A stretch of 64,000 nt of DNA, from contig CBDBPN010000003.1 of the NCBI GenBank assembly GCA_965208745.1, positions 1-64,000 of the forward strand, read 5' to 3'. Origin of the DNA: VXNE01 sp965208745 (lineage in GTDB: Bacteria > Pseudomonadota > Gammaproteobacteria > Pseudomonadales > Azotimanducaceae). The notes under the pieces were generated by a model that saw nothing but the letters and a program-made list of their open reading frames with translations, was not told where the DNA came from and did no database searches. This document shows, piece by piece, positions 26,247 through 34,885 of the stretch (position 1 is its first letter; each line of letters opens with the position of its first letter). Made by a program: the position numbers and the translations under genes.

Positions 26247-26708
26247 GTGGCAGACACCCCTGCACAGGAGATGGTCGTTACTTGGGGCGATCCCTGGGTA
26301 ACGGAGCCGTGCGACCTCTTGCCGCCCGACGCGTTCTATGGGGAGGAGGCCCCGCGTCCTCCCGCGGAACTGTTGCGGTGTTGTGGCGTCGACGCCCGGA
26401 TTCCCACCGGCCCGGAGAGTCGAACGGTGGAGATGCGCCTGTTCTCCGAATGCGCCGGCTGGCGCACTCCGGCCACGGCGGCCGAGCTGTACCGCTCCAT
26501 GCGGGCGCCACGGCCGGACGCGAGGCAGCTGCTCGTGATGCGGACGTGGCTACGCGCGGCTTCTTTCAGCGAACTGCTCGGGGGCTGGATCGAGTACGCC
26601 TACACTTGGCACGACCTCGTCCGGGCGGCACATCAGACGGGTCCGCACCGCAACGAACTCAAACACTGGCTGAACGACTTCGCGCGTCCCGATCACGGGC
26701 TCCGGTGA
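26247..26708 (+). CDS. Unknown protein, partner of the downstream nucleotidyltransferase
   Basis: I do not recognise a family. From the GTG at 26247 it has 153 residues; an ATG at 26271 is the alternative start. The C-terminal half is helical and carries ARQLLVMRTWLRAASFSEL and WIEYAYTWHDLVRAAHQTG followed by a basic tail. It ends 6 nt before the start of an AbiEii-type nucleotidyltransferase gene, so the pair is an operon. In AbiE systems the gene before AbiEii encodes the antitoxin AbiEi, usually longer and with a winged helix; this protein could be an analogous but different partner. GC-rich third positions support translation. Confidence 0.65.
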   Translation: MADTPAQEMVVTWGDPWVTEPCDLLPPDAFYGEEAPRPPAELLRCCGVDARIPTGPESRTVEMRLFSECAGWRTPATAAELYRSMRAPRPDARQLLVMRTWLRAASFSELLGGWIEYAYTWHDLVRAAHQTGPHRNELKHWLNDFARPDHGLR

Positions 26709-26714
26709 CTGGGT

Positions 26715-27599
26715 GTGGGTTCCCTGACGCTCCCGGAACCGGCGCGCGGTCTCTTCCGGACGGTACGCGCAACCCTCGCGGAACTCCTGCCCACCGTGAT
26801 CGACGGCGATCGTGGCTGGTGGTTGGGTGGGGGGACCGTCCTCGCGGCCCAGTGGCAGCACCGGTCGAGCACGGATCTCGACATCTTCCTACCCACCGAA
26901 GCCAGTCTTGCCCCGTTTGATCCGCGCCGGGCACCGCACTTCCAGGATGCCATGGTGCGTCTCGGCGCGACACGCATGGAGGTACAACAACGTGCCGTCA
27001 AAATCTGGTTCCCGAGAGGCCGTCTCGAGATCACGGCGTTGGACCCCGTCCCTGCGCTTCCGCCACGTGTGGCCAGAATCGACGGCAGCGAAGCCTGGCT
27101 GGTCGAGAACGCATCGATCCTCTGCGGGAAGCTGTACGGTCGCGGCCGCCGGCTGCCGGAACGAGACATCTTCGATGTCTGCGTGGCCGCGGTCGAAGAT
27201 CCCGATGCCCTCCGCTGCGCGGTCAATCACGTCGGCCCGGATACCCGCCGCGAGATAGCGCATCTTCTGACCATGGGCGCCGACACGTATCGCGAGTCCG
27301 CCCAGGAGGTGATCCTTGAACCGGCTCCGCGGTTTGCCGGTCTGCTGCAGGAGGCGCCGGAGCGTGCCGCCGCGCTCATCCGCGACGAAACCTGGGCGAA
27401 CTCTGACCTTGACTACGCCACGGAAGGCGGGGTCACCCTGACGGCGCGAACCGCGGGGGGAACGTTGGTGTCGCGAACGTACCGGTCCGGGGAAGCCTTG
27501 GCGGAGGGGATGCTCCGGATGGGGTTGGAGGAGTCCATGCTGGGGCGCCACGGCACGGTGCGCGCGTTCGTGGAGCATGTCGATGCCCGGCTCCGCTGA
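26715..27599 (+). CDS. Nucleotidyltransferase, AbiEii/AbiGii toxin-like
   Basis: A 294-residue protein with the polymerase-beta-type nucleotidyltransferase signature: WLGGGTVLAAQWQHRSSTDL immediately followed by DIF, giving GG-x(n)-DxD with the two metal-binding aspartates near residue 55. WLVENASILCGKLYGRGRRL and ERDIFDVCVAA then match the segment seen in AbiEii/AbiGii family toxins, where conserved lysine and aspartate follow. AbiEii toxins block growth by nucleotidylating tRNA or other targets. The start is a GTG (26715) close behind the unknown upstream gene. The pair is inserted on the plus strand between larE and larB, both on the minus strand. Confidence 0.8.
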   Translation: MGSLTLPEPARGLFRTVRATLAELLPTVIDGDRGWWLGGGTVLAAQWQHRSSTDLDIFLPTEASLAPFDPRRAPHFQDAMVRLGATRMEVQQRAVKIWFPRGRLEITALDPVPALPPRVARIDGSEAWLVENASILCGKLYGRGRRLPERDIFDVCVAAVEDPDALRCAVNHVGPDTRREIAHLLTMGADTYRESAQEVILEPAPRFAGLLQEAPERAAALIRDETWANSDLDYATEGGVTLTARTAGGTLVSRTYRSGEALAEGMLRMGLEESMLGRHGTVRAFVEHVDARLR

Positions 27600-27643
27600 T
27601 CCGGCATCCGCGCGAGCCTCCCTCGCCCCCGGCCTTCACCCGA

Positions 27644-28396
27644 TCACAGCCGGTTGATGCGGTTGGCGAGGAAGCCGGCGCCGAAGCCGTTGTCGATGTT
27701 CATGACGGCGACCCCGGAGGCGCAGCTGTTCAGCATGCCGAGGAGTGCGGCGATGCCGCCGAACGAGGCGCCGTAGCCGATGCTCGTCGGGACGGCGATC
27801 ACCGGCTTGTCGACCAGACCGCCGACGACGCTCGGCAGCGCGCCCTCCATGCCCGCGACGACGATCACGACCCGGGCCTCGCGCAGTTCCGCGGCGCGCG
27901 CCAGCAGGCGGTGGATGCCGGCGACGCCGGCGTCCTGGATGCGGATCACCGGGTTGCCGTAGAACTCGCAGGTGACCGCGGCCTCTTCCGCGACCGGCGC
28001 GTCCGACGTGCCCGCGGTGACGATGGCGACGCTCGTGTCTGCCTGGGCCACGGGGCCCTGTCGGAAGGTGAGGGCACGGGCCACCGGATGGTACTCGGCG
28101 CCGTCGAGTTCGCCCTCGATGTCGGCGTGGGTGTCCGGGTCCACCCGCGTCGCCAGGACGTTGTCGCCCCGGGCGCGGATCGCGCGGAACGTCTTGCTGA
28201 TCTGCTGGGGGGTCTTGAACTCGCCGTAGATCACCTCGGGCGCGCCGGTGCGCCGCGCACGGTCGTGATCCACGGTGACGTCGCCGGCCCGCTCGAAATA
28301 CGCCGCATCGATGCGCTCGAGCGTGTCCGTCAGCGGCAGGTCGCCGGCGCGGAACGCGTCCAGTACGTCCGCAAGGCGCTTCAGTCGTTCATCCAT
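27644..28396 (-). CDS. larB: Nickel-pincer cofactor biosynthesis protein LarB
   Basis: LarB carboxylates and hydrolyses nicotinic acid adenine dinucleotide to start synthesis of the nickel-pincer cofactor. The 250-residue protein has the PurE-like C-terminal domain: VAIVTAGTSDAPVAEEAAVT, RIQDAGVAGIHRLL, VVIVVAGMEGALPSVVGGLV and PTSIGYGASFGGIAALLGML. The N-terminal DHDRARRTGAPEVIYGE is also diagnostic. Its start overlaps the larC end by 16 nt, so the two are translationally coupled. No larA (lactate racemase-type) gene is visible in the window. Confidence 0.95.
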   Translation of the reverse strand: MDERLKRLADVLDAFRAGDLPLTDTLERIDAAYFERAGDVTVDHDRARRTGAPEVIYGEFKTPQQISKTFRAIRARGDNVLATRVDPDTHADIEGELDGAEYHPVARALTFRQGPVAQADTSVAIVTAGTSDAPVAEEAAVTCEFYGNPVIRIQDAGVAGIHRLLARAAELREARVVIVVAGMEGALPSVVGGLVDKPVIAVPTSIGYGASFGGIAALLGMLNSCASGVAVMNIDNGFGAGFLANRINRL

Positions 28397-29583
28397 GCCG
28401 CGATCTCGCGTTCGGCGGCGTCCCGGGCCGCCAGGTAGTCCTTGCCCCGATCACGCGCCAGGCGCAGCACGTCGTCGTACTCGGCCTTCCACCGACGGCG
28501 GCCGTCCGGCAGCGTCGCGACCTTCACCCGCACGTCGCCGAGGGACGTCGGCACCGTGACGGTCTCGCGTGGCAGCATCCACTTGCGGACGTCGCGGAAC
28601 CGCACCCCGATCGTGGTGGAGTCGCGCACCAGGCGATCGACGACCGCCGGGAGGTCGTCCGGATGCGCCAGCACGGAGACGCGGTGCGCCGGCCGGGACT
28701 TCTTCATCAGGCCGGGCGTGACCATCACGTCCCGGGCGCCGGCCTCGAAAAGCCCCTCGATCAGGGGCTGGAAAGCCTCGGGGCTCATGTCGTCGACGTT
28801 GCAGTCGATCTCGACGTTGGTCTCGGTCTCGTAAGGGGCGCCGGCCTCCTCACCGACCTCAGCCGTGCCGAGCATGACGCGCAGCACGTTGGGGATGGCG
28901 AAGTCCTTCTGCCCGATGCCGTAGCCGACGCGGGCGCTTGTGAAACGTGAGGGTTCTCCGAAGACGTCCACGGAGCCGCGCAGGATGGCCGCGCCGGTCG
29001 GCGTGGTGGTTTCCGCCTCGACGCGCCCGTAGCTGCAGGGCGCGCCCGTGAGCAGGGCTGCCGTCGCAGGGGCCGGCACCGGCATCAGGCCATGCGCGCA
29101 CCGCACCATGCCCCCGCCTACCTCCACCGTGCGCGACCACGCCCGTTCGATGCCGAGCCAGTCGAGCCCGAGGGCGGCGGCGACGATGTCCACAATGGCG
29201 TCCGTGGCGCCCACCTCGTGGAAATGCACCTCTTCCACGCCGATGCCATGGATCCCGGCCTCCGCCTCGGCGAGCGCGCGGAAGGTGGTTGTGGCGCGCG
29301 TCTCGACCGGTTGCGGGTAACCGGCGTCCTGGATGATCTCCACGATGTGGGCCAGCCGGCGGTGGGGGTGCGGGGCGTCCTCGGCCAGGCGCACCGTGGC
29401 CTGTGTTCCCGTGATCCCCATCTTGCGGGCGGAGGCGAGCACGAGTTCGAACTCGGAGGCGAGTCGGAGTTTCGCAAGCTCCCCCTGGAGATAGTCCTCC
29501 GGCACGCCGAGATCGGCCATCGCGCCGATGTGCATGTCGCCGGAGATGCCGCTGAAGCAGTCGTAGAGCAGGGCGGTGGCCAT
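28381..29583 (-). CDS. larC: Nickel insertion protein LarC
   Basis: LarC is the cyclometallase that inserts nickel into the pincer nucleotide, using CTP. The 400-residue frame begins with LYDCFSGISGDMHIGAMADL, a diagnostic start, and includes HFHEVGATDAIVDIVAAA, a likely metal-binding region, and NVEIDCNVDDMSPEAFQPL in the second domain. In lactobacilli this protein is split by a programmed frameshift; here both parts are in one continuous frame. It precedes larB with a 16-nt overlap. A 129-bp spacer separates it from the divergent decayed aminotransferase gene. Confidence 0.95.
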   Translation of the reverse strand: MATALLYDCFSGISGDMHIGAMADLGVPEDYLQGELAKLRLASEFELVLASARKMGITGTQATVRLAEDAPHPHRRLAHIVEIIQDAGYPQPVETRATTTFRALAEAEAGIHGIGVEEVHFHEVGATDAIVDIVAAALGLDWLGIERAWSRTVEVGGGMVRCAHGLMPVPAPATAALLTGAPCSYGRVEAETTTPTGAAILRGSVDVFGEPSRFTSARVGYGIGQKDFAIPNVLRVMLGTAEVGEEAGAPYETETNVEIDCNVDDMSPEAFQPLIEGLFEAGARDVMVTPGLMKKSRPAHRVSVLAHPDDLPAVVDRLVRDSTTIGVRFRDVRKWMLPRETVTVPTSLGDVRVKVATLPDGRRRWKAEYDDVLRLARDRGKDYLAARDAAEREIAAWMND

Positions 29584-29712
29584 GGGGCGATGTTAACTGA
29601 ACGCGGTCCGGCGCAAGCTTGCGTTGCAAGGCCGCGTTGCGCCGGGTTCGCCGTGTGGGCCGCGGCACCGCGGCATGATCGGGCGGTCTTCGCATCTGGA
29701 AGCCCCCGGCCC

Positions 29713-30836
29713 ATGTGGCCGTGCAAACAACTCGACCTCTCGTGGCGGGACTGGCGCTTCGCCCTGGGCTGCTGCCTTGCGCCGTCGCCGTGGGAGGCGG
29801 CGGCGGAGCGCGTGGAGCGCCTGTGGCCGTCCGGGCAAGGGGTCCTGGCGTGCCTCAACGTGCGTTCGGCCTTCGACCTCTATCTGCGTCTCAGACGGTG
29901 GCCGCCCGGCGACGGCATGGCCTGCGGGTCGTACCCATCGACGTCGACGCCGATACCGGCGCCTGGCGGGCGGACGATCTCGAGCGCGTCATCGGGCCGA
30001 AGACGCGCGCGGTTGTCCTCACGCATCCTTTCGGGGCGTAACTCGACGTCGGCCAGCCATCGCGACTGCCCGTGCGCACGGCATCGCCGTCGTCGAGGAC
30101 TATGCACAGGCTTATCGTGGTCCGGGCTGGACGGGTATCCGGACGCCGACCTCACGCTCTTCTCCTTCGGCCCCACGAAGACGGCGACCGCGTTGGGCGG
30201 AGCGGTGGCGCATGTCCGCGACCCGGAAACCCTCGAGCGGATGCGCCGGCAACGCGCCCGTGAGCCCGTGCAGCCGACGGCGGCGTTCCTGCGGCGCGTC
30301 CTGCTCGCAGGCGCGCTGAAGTGTGCCGGCAAACCGGGCGTCTACCGGGCGCTGGCGGCGGCCCTGGACGCGGCCGGCGCGGACCGCGAGCACTGGACAC
30401 ACCGCCTGACACGGAACACGCAGCCGGGGACAGCGGGTCTGCGGCAACGCCCGTGTGCGGCACTGCTCGGGCTGCTCGAACGGCGGCTCTCGGAGGGAGA
30501 TGCCCCGGTGACGCGGCGGACCGTGCCGGGCAGGGCGCTCTTCGATGTCCCGGGACCAGGCGTCTGCCTCCCCACACGCGATGCCGAACAGCACGCATGC
30601 TGGATGGCGCCGGTCCTCGTCCCGGACCCGGAGGCGTGCAAGAGAGCCTTGCGCCGTGCCGGCTCGATGCCATGTCGGGGCGCCTTTGCGCGGTCTCGGG
30701 CGAAGGCGTCGCAGTGCCGGCCGCCGAACGCCTCGCGGGAGCGGTCTATCTGCCGTTCGACCCCGACATGCCGCCGGAGGAACCACTGCGCCTCGCAGAG
30801 TGCATGACGCGCTTCGACGCGCGGGCACGACCTTGA
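29713..30836 (+). pseudogene. Decayed DegT/DnrJ/EryC1/StrS-family aminotransferase
   Basis: Aminotransferase-like protein segments appear in order but in changing frames: PSPWEAAAERVERLWPSGQG (about 29770-29835), GLRVVPIDVDADTGAWRADD then VVLTHPFGA ending at a stop at 30041, IATARAHGIAVVEDYAQAYR (about 30056-30115), YPDADLTLFSFGPTKTATAL (about 30135-30195) and finally LAGAVYLPFDPDMPPEEPL (about 30735-30795). The lysine in FGPTKTATALGG would bind PLP in the intact enzyme. At least four frame changes and one in-frame stop make a functional product very unlikely. Family members usually modify sugars or similar carbonyl substrates. Confidence 0.8.
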
Positions 30837-30881
30837 GGACACGCCGTGTAGCATGGAGACACACGCATCGCGACACGAGCC

Positions 30882-31505
30882 GTGGCGACGACAGACATTC
30901 CGGACAGCTTCTTCGAGCGGGTCGACACCAGTCCCGACGGCGAGTTCTACCGTGAGCCGCGTCTCGTCCAGCACATCGACCAGGTCACGATCGAGGCGCT
31001 GACCGACTGGTACCGCGAGTTCCTGTATGCCGAGGCCGACGTGGTCGACCTGATGTCCTCCTGGGTATCCCACTACCCGCCGGACGTGGTGCTCGGGCGC
31101 GTGGCCGGCCTTGGCATGAATGCGGTCGAACTGGCCGCGAACCCGCGCCTGACGGAGCACTGCGTCCACGACCTCAACGCCGATCCGGAACTGCCGTACG
31201 AGGATGGGGCGTTTGATCGGGCGACCATCGCGGTCTCGATCCAGTACCTCGTGCGGTCGGTCGAAACGATGCGTTCCGCCGTCCGGGTCCTGCGCCCCGG
31301 CGGGCGAATCTGCGTCGCCATGTCGCACCGCTGCTTCCCGACCAAGGCGATCCGGGCCTTCCACCAGTTGCCGCCCCGCGACCGCATAAGGCTCGTCGGG
31401 GCGTACCTGGATCTCGGAGGGTTCGAGGAAGTCGATTTCGTCGACCGTTCACCGCCGAGCGGAGATCCGCTCTGGATTGTCACCGGACGAACACCCGAAG
31501 GTTGA
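30882..31505 (+). CDS. Class I SAM-dependent methyltransferase-like protein
   Basis: A 207-residue protein with a methyltransferase core: a weakened SAM-binding loop (VVLGRVAGLGMNAVELAANP, residues about 69-88), LPYEDGAFDRATIAVSIQYL, then VRVLRPGGRICVAMSHR. The usual GxGxG is reduced to GLGMN, so SAM binding is plausible but not certain. The start is a GTG at 30882, 45 nt after the decayed aminotransferase. A SAM-independent role is possible; the substrate is unknown. It ends 52 nt before dinB, within which the LexA site and promoter of dinB lie. Confidence 0.75.
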   Translation: MATTDIPDSFFERVDTSPDGEFYREPRLVQHIDQVTIEALTDWYREFLYAEADVVDLMSSWVSHYPPDVVLGRVAGLGMNAVELAANPRLTEHCVHDLNADPELPYEDGAFDRATIAVSIQYLVRSVETMRSAVRVLRPGGRICVAMSHRCFPTKAIRAFHQLPPRDRIRLVGAYLDLGGFEEVDFVDRSPPSGDPLWIVTGRTPEG

Positions 31506-31522
31506 CCGGACCGTTCCCGGGC

Positions 31523-31551
31523 TTGTTTGCTGGTCATGTATACAGTATCTT
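31523..31551 (+). promoter_or_regulatory. Predicted dinB promoter
   Basis: TTGTTT (31523-31528), a 17-bp spacer and TATCTT (31546-31551) form a plausible sigma-70 promoter. Transcription would begin at about 31557-31558, exactly at the dinB ATG, and there is no Shine-Dalgarno sequence upstream of that ATG, suggesting a leaderless mRNA. Confidence 0.48.
31530..31545. promoter_or_regulatory. LexA (SOS) box upstream of dinB
   Basis: CTGGTCATGTATACAG has the CTG-N10-CAG form and matches 12 of 16 positions of the E. coli-type consensus, including the complete right half-site TATACAG. It lies between the predicted -35 and -10 boxes and ends 12 bp before the dinB ATG, the position expected for LexA repression of an SOS polymerase gene. 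Confidence 0.75.
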
Positions 31552-31557
31552 GCCGAC

Positions 31558-32826
31558 ATGAAGCAGGCGAGCTGGCCGCGCATCGTCGCCCACGCCGACA
31601 TGGACGCGTTCTATGCGGCGGCGGAGCAGCTCGATCATCCGGAACTGCGGGGACGTCCAGTGCTCGTCGGCCCACGGAGCGAGCGGGGGGTGGTCCTGAC
31701 AGCCAGCTACGAGGCCCGGCCCTACGGCGTGGGCAGCGCCATGCCCATCGCGCGGGCGCGTCGCCTGTGTCCCGACGCCATCACGGTCCCGCCCCGGTTC
31801 GATCGCTATGAGGAACTCTCCCGCACCATCATGCGGGTGTTCGGGGACTTCTCGCCCAATGTCGAGGCGCTGAGCCTGGACGAGGCGTTCATCGAGCTCT
31901 CCGGGGCCGAGCGCATCTTCGGCCCGCCCCAGCGCATGGGGCAGCGCATCAGGGAGGCGGTCCGCGAAGCCACCGGGCTGACCGCCAGCGTCGGGGTCTC
32001 GTCGACCAAGTACGTGGCGAAAGCCGCCAGCAGTTACCGCAAGCCGTACGGACTCACCGTTGTGCCGCCCGGGGAAGCGAAGGCGTGGCTCGCGCCGCAG
32101 CCGGTCTCGCGGCTGTTCGGCGCCGGCCCGAAGACGCTGCCGAAGCTCGAGGCGCTCGGCCTGCACACCATCGGCGACGTGGCCGCCTGCGATCCGCGTG
32201 AGCTGCATCGTGGCCTCGGCGGCATCGGTGCGCACTTCGCGGCGCTCGCGAACGCCCGAGATCCGAGACCGGTGGAGGGCGGCCGCGTTTCCCGCAGCGT
32301 CGGTTCGGACCGCACCCTGCTCGCGGACGTCTCGACGCGGGCGGAGATCCTGCCGCACCTGCGGGACGCGGCGGACCGCATCGGGCGCCGTCTGCGGCGC
32401 AAGGGGCACGTGGCGCGCGGCGTGCGGGTCCGGCTCAAGACCGCGCGCTTCGAGATGCTGACGCGCCAGTGCCTGCTCGCCCGTGCGACGGACGTGGCGG
32501 ACATGCTCTATGAGACGGCGGACCGGTTGCTCGACGCATTCGGGCACGCGGGACCGTTTCGCCTCGTCGGGATGGCGGCCTACGATCTGGCCCCAGCGGC
32601 GGCCCCCGAACAACTGCAGCTCTTCGACCGCCTCATCCAACGAGAGGGTCGCGTCCGGCGCCTCGAGCGGACGCTCGACGCGCTGATCGAGCGCTTTGGC
32701 AAGGACGTCGTGGGCAGGGCGCGTGATCTCGGTCCGGAGCGCACGCTGGGCGGGCGCGACGCAGGCCCCAATCTCGACTTCCTTTCGCTCGGAGAGGCCG
32801 CAGGAGAGGCTTCGGGCGTCGTCTGA
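31558..32826 (+). CDS. dinB: DNA polymerase IV
   Basis: Error-prone Y-family polymerase for translesion synthesis. The 422-residue protein has the N-terminal AHADMDAFYAAAEQLDHP with the first metal aspartate and steric-gate region (residues 12-29), YEARPYGVGSAMPIARARRL, and SLDEAFIELSGAE near 107 with the catalytic Asp-Glu pair. Helix-hairpin-helix (FGAGPKTLPKLEALGLHTIG) and little-finger regions follow. QLQLF near residue 353 fits the beta-clamp-binding motif; it is followed by about 65 more residues, longer than usual after that motif. Start at 31558 is set by homology; a LexA box directly upstream indicates SOS induction. Confidence 0.94.
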   Translation: MKQASWPRIVAHADMDAFYAAAEQLDHPELRGRPVLVGPRSERGVVLTASYEARPYGVGSAMPIARARRLCPDAITVPPRFDRYEELSRTIMRVFGDFSPNVEALSLDEAFIELSGAERIFGPPQRMGQRIREAVREATGLTASVGVSSTKYVAKAASSYRKPYGLTVVPPGEAKAWLAPQPVSRLFGAGPKTLPKLEALGLHTIGDVAACDPRELHRGLGGIGAHFAALANARDPRPVEGGRVSRSVGSDRTLLADVSTRAEILPHLRDAADRIGRRLRRKGHVARGVRVRLKTARFEMLTRQCLLARATDVADMLYETADRLLDAFGHAGPFRLVGMAAYDLAPAAAPEQLQLFDRLIQREGRVRRLERTLDALIERFGKDVVGRARDLGPERTLGGRDAGPNLDFLSLGEAAGEASGVV

Positions 32827-32876
32827 CGCGGCGCACCATCCCCTGTAAAATCCGCGGCATCCAAGGAGGATCCGCG

Positions 32877-34850
32877 ATGAAAGCACTCTTGGCATGCGCC
32901 TGCCTGCTCGCCGCCTTGGCCGGGCACGCGATGCGGGTGGACAACTTCATGCTGCTCGACCAGGACGGCCAGGCCCACGAACTCCACTATTACTCCGACG
33001 CCAGCGCGATCGTGCTGATCGTGCAGGGCAACGGTTGCCCGATCATGCGCAACGCCCTGCCGGACTATCGCGCGATCAGCGATGTCTACGCGGAGCGCGG
33101 CGTGCGCTTCCTGATGATCAACTCGAACCTCCAGGACCATCGCGAGTCCATCGCCGCGGAAGCCCGGGAATGGGACATCCCGTACCCGATCCTCGTCGAC
33201 GAGGCGCAGCTCGTGGGCGAGTCCCTCGGCCTGACGCGAACGGCCGAGGTGATGGTCATCGACCCACGCCGGTGGGAGATCGTCTACCGCGGCGCCGTCA
33301 ACGATCGCCTGACCTACGAGCGGCAGAAGCAGGCGGCTTCGGAACACTACCTGCGCGACGCCCTCGACGCGGTGCTCGCGGGTGACGTAGCCGCGATCGA
33401 GGACCATGGCGCCAAAGGGTGCCTCATCAACCTGCCGGGCGCCGACGCGGATCACACGCAGATCTCCTACAGCGACACCATCGCGCCGCTCCTGCGCGAC
33501 AACTGCCAGGAGTGTCACCAGCCCGGCGGTATCGCGCCATGGGCGATGACCGGCTATCCGATGGTCCGTGGCTTCGCGCCGATGATCCGCGAAGTCCTCC
33601 GCACGAAGCGCATGCCGCCCTGGCACGCGGATCCGCACGTCGGGACCTGGAAGAACGACCGCGGCCTGTCCGTGGAGGAACGTCAGACCCTGGTGCACTG
33701 GGTCGAGGCGGGCGCGCCTCGGGGCGAGGGACCGGACCCGCTCGCGGAAGCCGTCGAAACCGCCCGCGAGTGGCCCCTCGGCGAGCCCGATCTCATCGTC
33801 GAGATACCGCCCTTCGAGGTCGCGGCCTCCGGAATCGTCGAGTACCAGTTCCCGGTGGTTGCCAACCCATTGGACCGGGACGTGTGGGTGCGGGCCATGG
33901 CCATCGACCCGGGCGTCACGGAGGTCGTGCACCATGTCCTCGTCGGCACGACCGAGCCCGGTCGCGAGGCCAGGTACTCGGGCGAGAGCCTCATGAACAA
34001 CTACCTCGGTGGCTACGCGCCCGGCACCGGGCCGCAGATCATGCCCGAGGGGACGGGCGTGTTCGTCCCGCAGGACGTCGCTTTCCTGTTCCAGATGCAC
34101 TACACGCCGTACGGCAAGGTCGTGACGGACCGCACGCGCATGGGCCTCTACTTCCATGACGAGCCGCCGGCCAACTTCCTGCGCCACAGCGTGGCCCTCA
34201 ATCCGACGATCCGGATTCCGGCGCACGCGCGGAACCACGAGGAGTCCGCTTACTTCGAGTTCTACCGCGACGCGGTGCTCTACCAGGTGCTGCCGCACTC
34301 CCACTACCGGGGCAAGAGTTCCACGTTCGCCCTGCATTACCCCGACGGGCGCGAAGAGCTGATCCTCTCGGTGCCGAACTACGACTTCAACTGGCAGCGG
34401 GGCTACGAGTTCGTGGAGCCGCGCATGGTGCCGGCGGGGACCCGGCTGATTCACACCACGATCTATGACAACTCGGCGCAGAACCCCGGCAACCCGGACC
34501 CGACGCGGGACATCGCGTGGGGGCTGTACTCGGACGACGAGATGCTCTACGGCGACTTCATGTTCAGTTGGGTCGAGGAGACATCCGACCGTCCGATCGA
34601 CAATCCGGAGCGGACCGAGGTCGTGCAGACGGTCGGCTTCCTGGACGGCAACCGCGACGGCAACGTGCGGCCGGACGAGGTCCCCGAGGACATGCGCAAG
34701 GAGTTCAACCAGGCCCTCGAGCAGGGCGACCGGGACGGGAACGGCGCACTGGATCACGCGGAGTACTGGGAGGTTGCACAGGCGCAGGCAAAGGCCCGTC
34801 GGCAACGCACCGCCAGCGCCCCCGAGGACGCGTCCGCCGCGGGAGAGTAA
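32877..34850 (+). CDS. Thioredoxin-like / heme c / copper monooxygenase-like / EF-hand protein
   Basis: A 657-residue secreted protein (signal MKALLACACLLAALAGHA) with four visible parts. Residues about 20-180 are a peroxiredoxin/thioredoxin-like domain in which only one cysteine of the usual pair remains (VQGNGCPIMRNALPDYR). Near 210 is a heme c site, NCQECHQPGGIAPW. Residues about 300-560 resemble the copper type II ascorbate-dependent monooxygenase fold, with HHVLVGT, FQMHYTPYGK and LPHSHYRGKS carrying candidate copper histidines. Two EF-hand-like loops (DGNRDGNVRPDE and DRDGNGALDHAE) end the protein. A periplasmic oxidative role is likely, but the substrate is unknown. The ribosome-binding site is GGAGG. 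Confidence 0.85.
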   Translation: MKALLACACLLAALAGHAMRVDNFMLLDQDGQAHELHYYSDASAIVLIVQGNGCPIMRNALPDYRAISDVYAERGVRFLMINSNLQDHRESIAAEAREWDIPYPILVDEAQLVGESLGLTRTAEVMVIDPRRWEIVYRGAVNDRLTYERQKQAASEHYLRDALDAVLAGDVAAIEDHGAKGCLINLPGADADHTQISYSDTIAPLLRDNCQECHQPGGIAPWAMTGYPMVRGFAPMIREVLRTKRMPPWHADPHVGTWKNDRGLSVEERQTLVHWVEAGAPRGEGPDPLAEAVETAREWPLGEPDLIVEIPPFEVAASGIVEYQFPVVANPLDRDVWVRAMAIDPGVTEVVHHVLVGTTEPGREARYSGESLMNNYLGGYAPGTGPQIMPEGTGVFVPQDVAFLFQMHYTPYGKVVTDRTRMGLYFHDEPPANFLRHSVALNPTIRIPAHARNHEESAYFEFYRDAVLYQVLPHSHYRGKSSTFALHYPDGREELILSVPNYDFNWQRGYEFVEPRMVPAGTRLIHTTIYDNSAQNPGNPDPTRDIAWGLYSDDEMLYGDFMFSWVEETSDRPIDNPERTEVVQTVGFLDGNRDGNVRPDEVPEDMRKEFNQALEQGDRDGNGALDHAEYWEVAQAQAKARRQRTASAPEDASAAGE

Positions 34851-34885
34851 CGCGGCACGCGGGCTCACCTGCGCGGTCCGACCCT

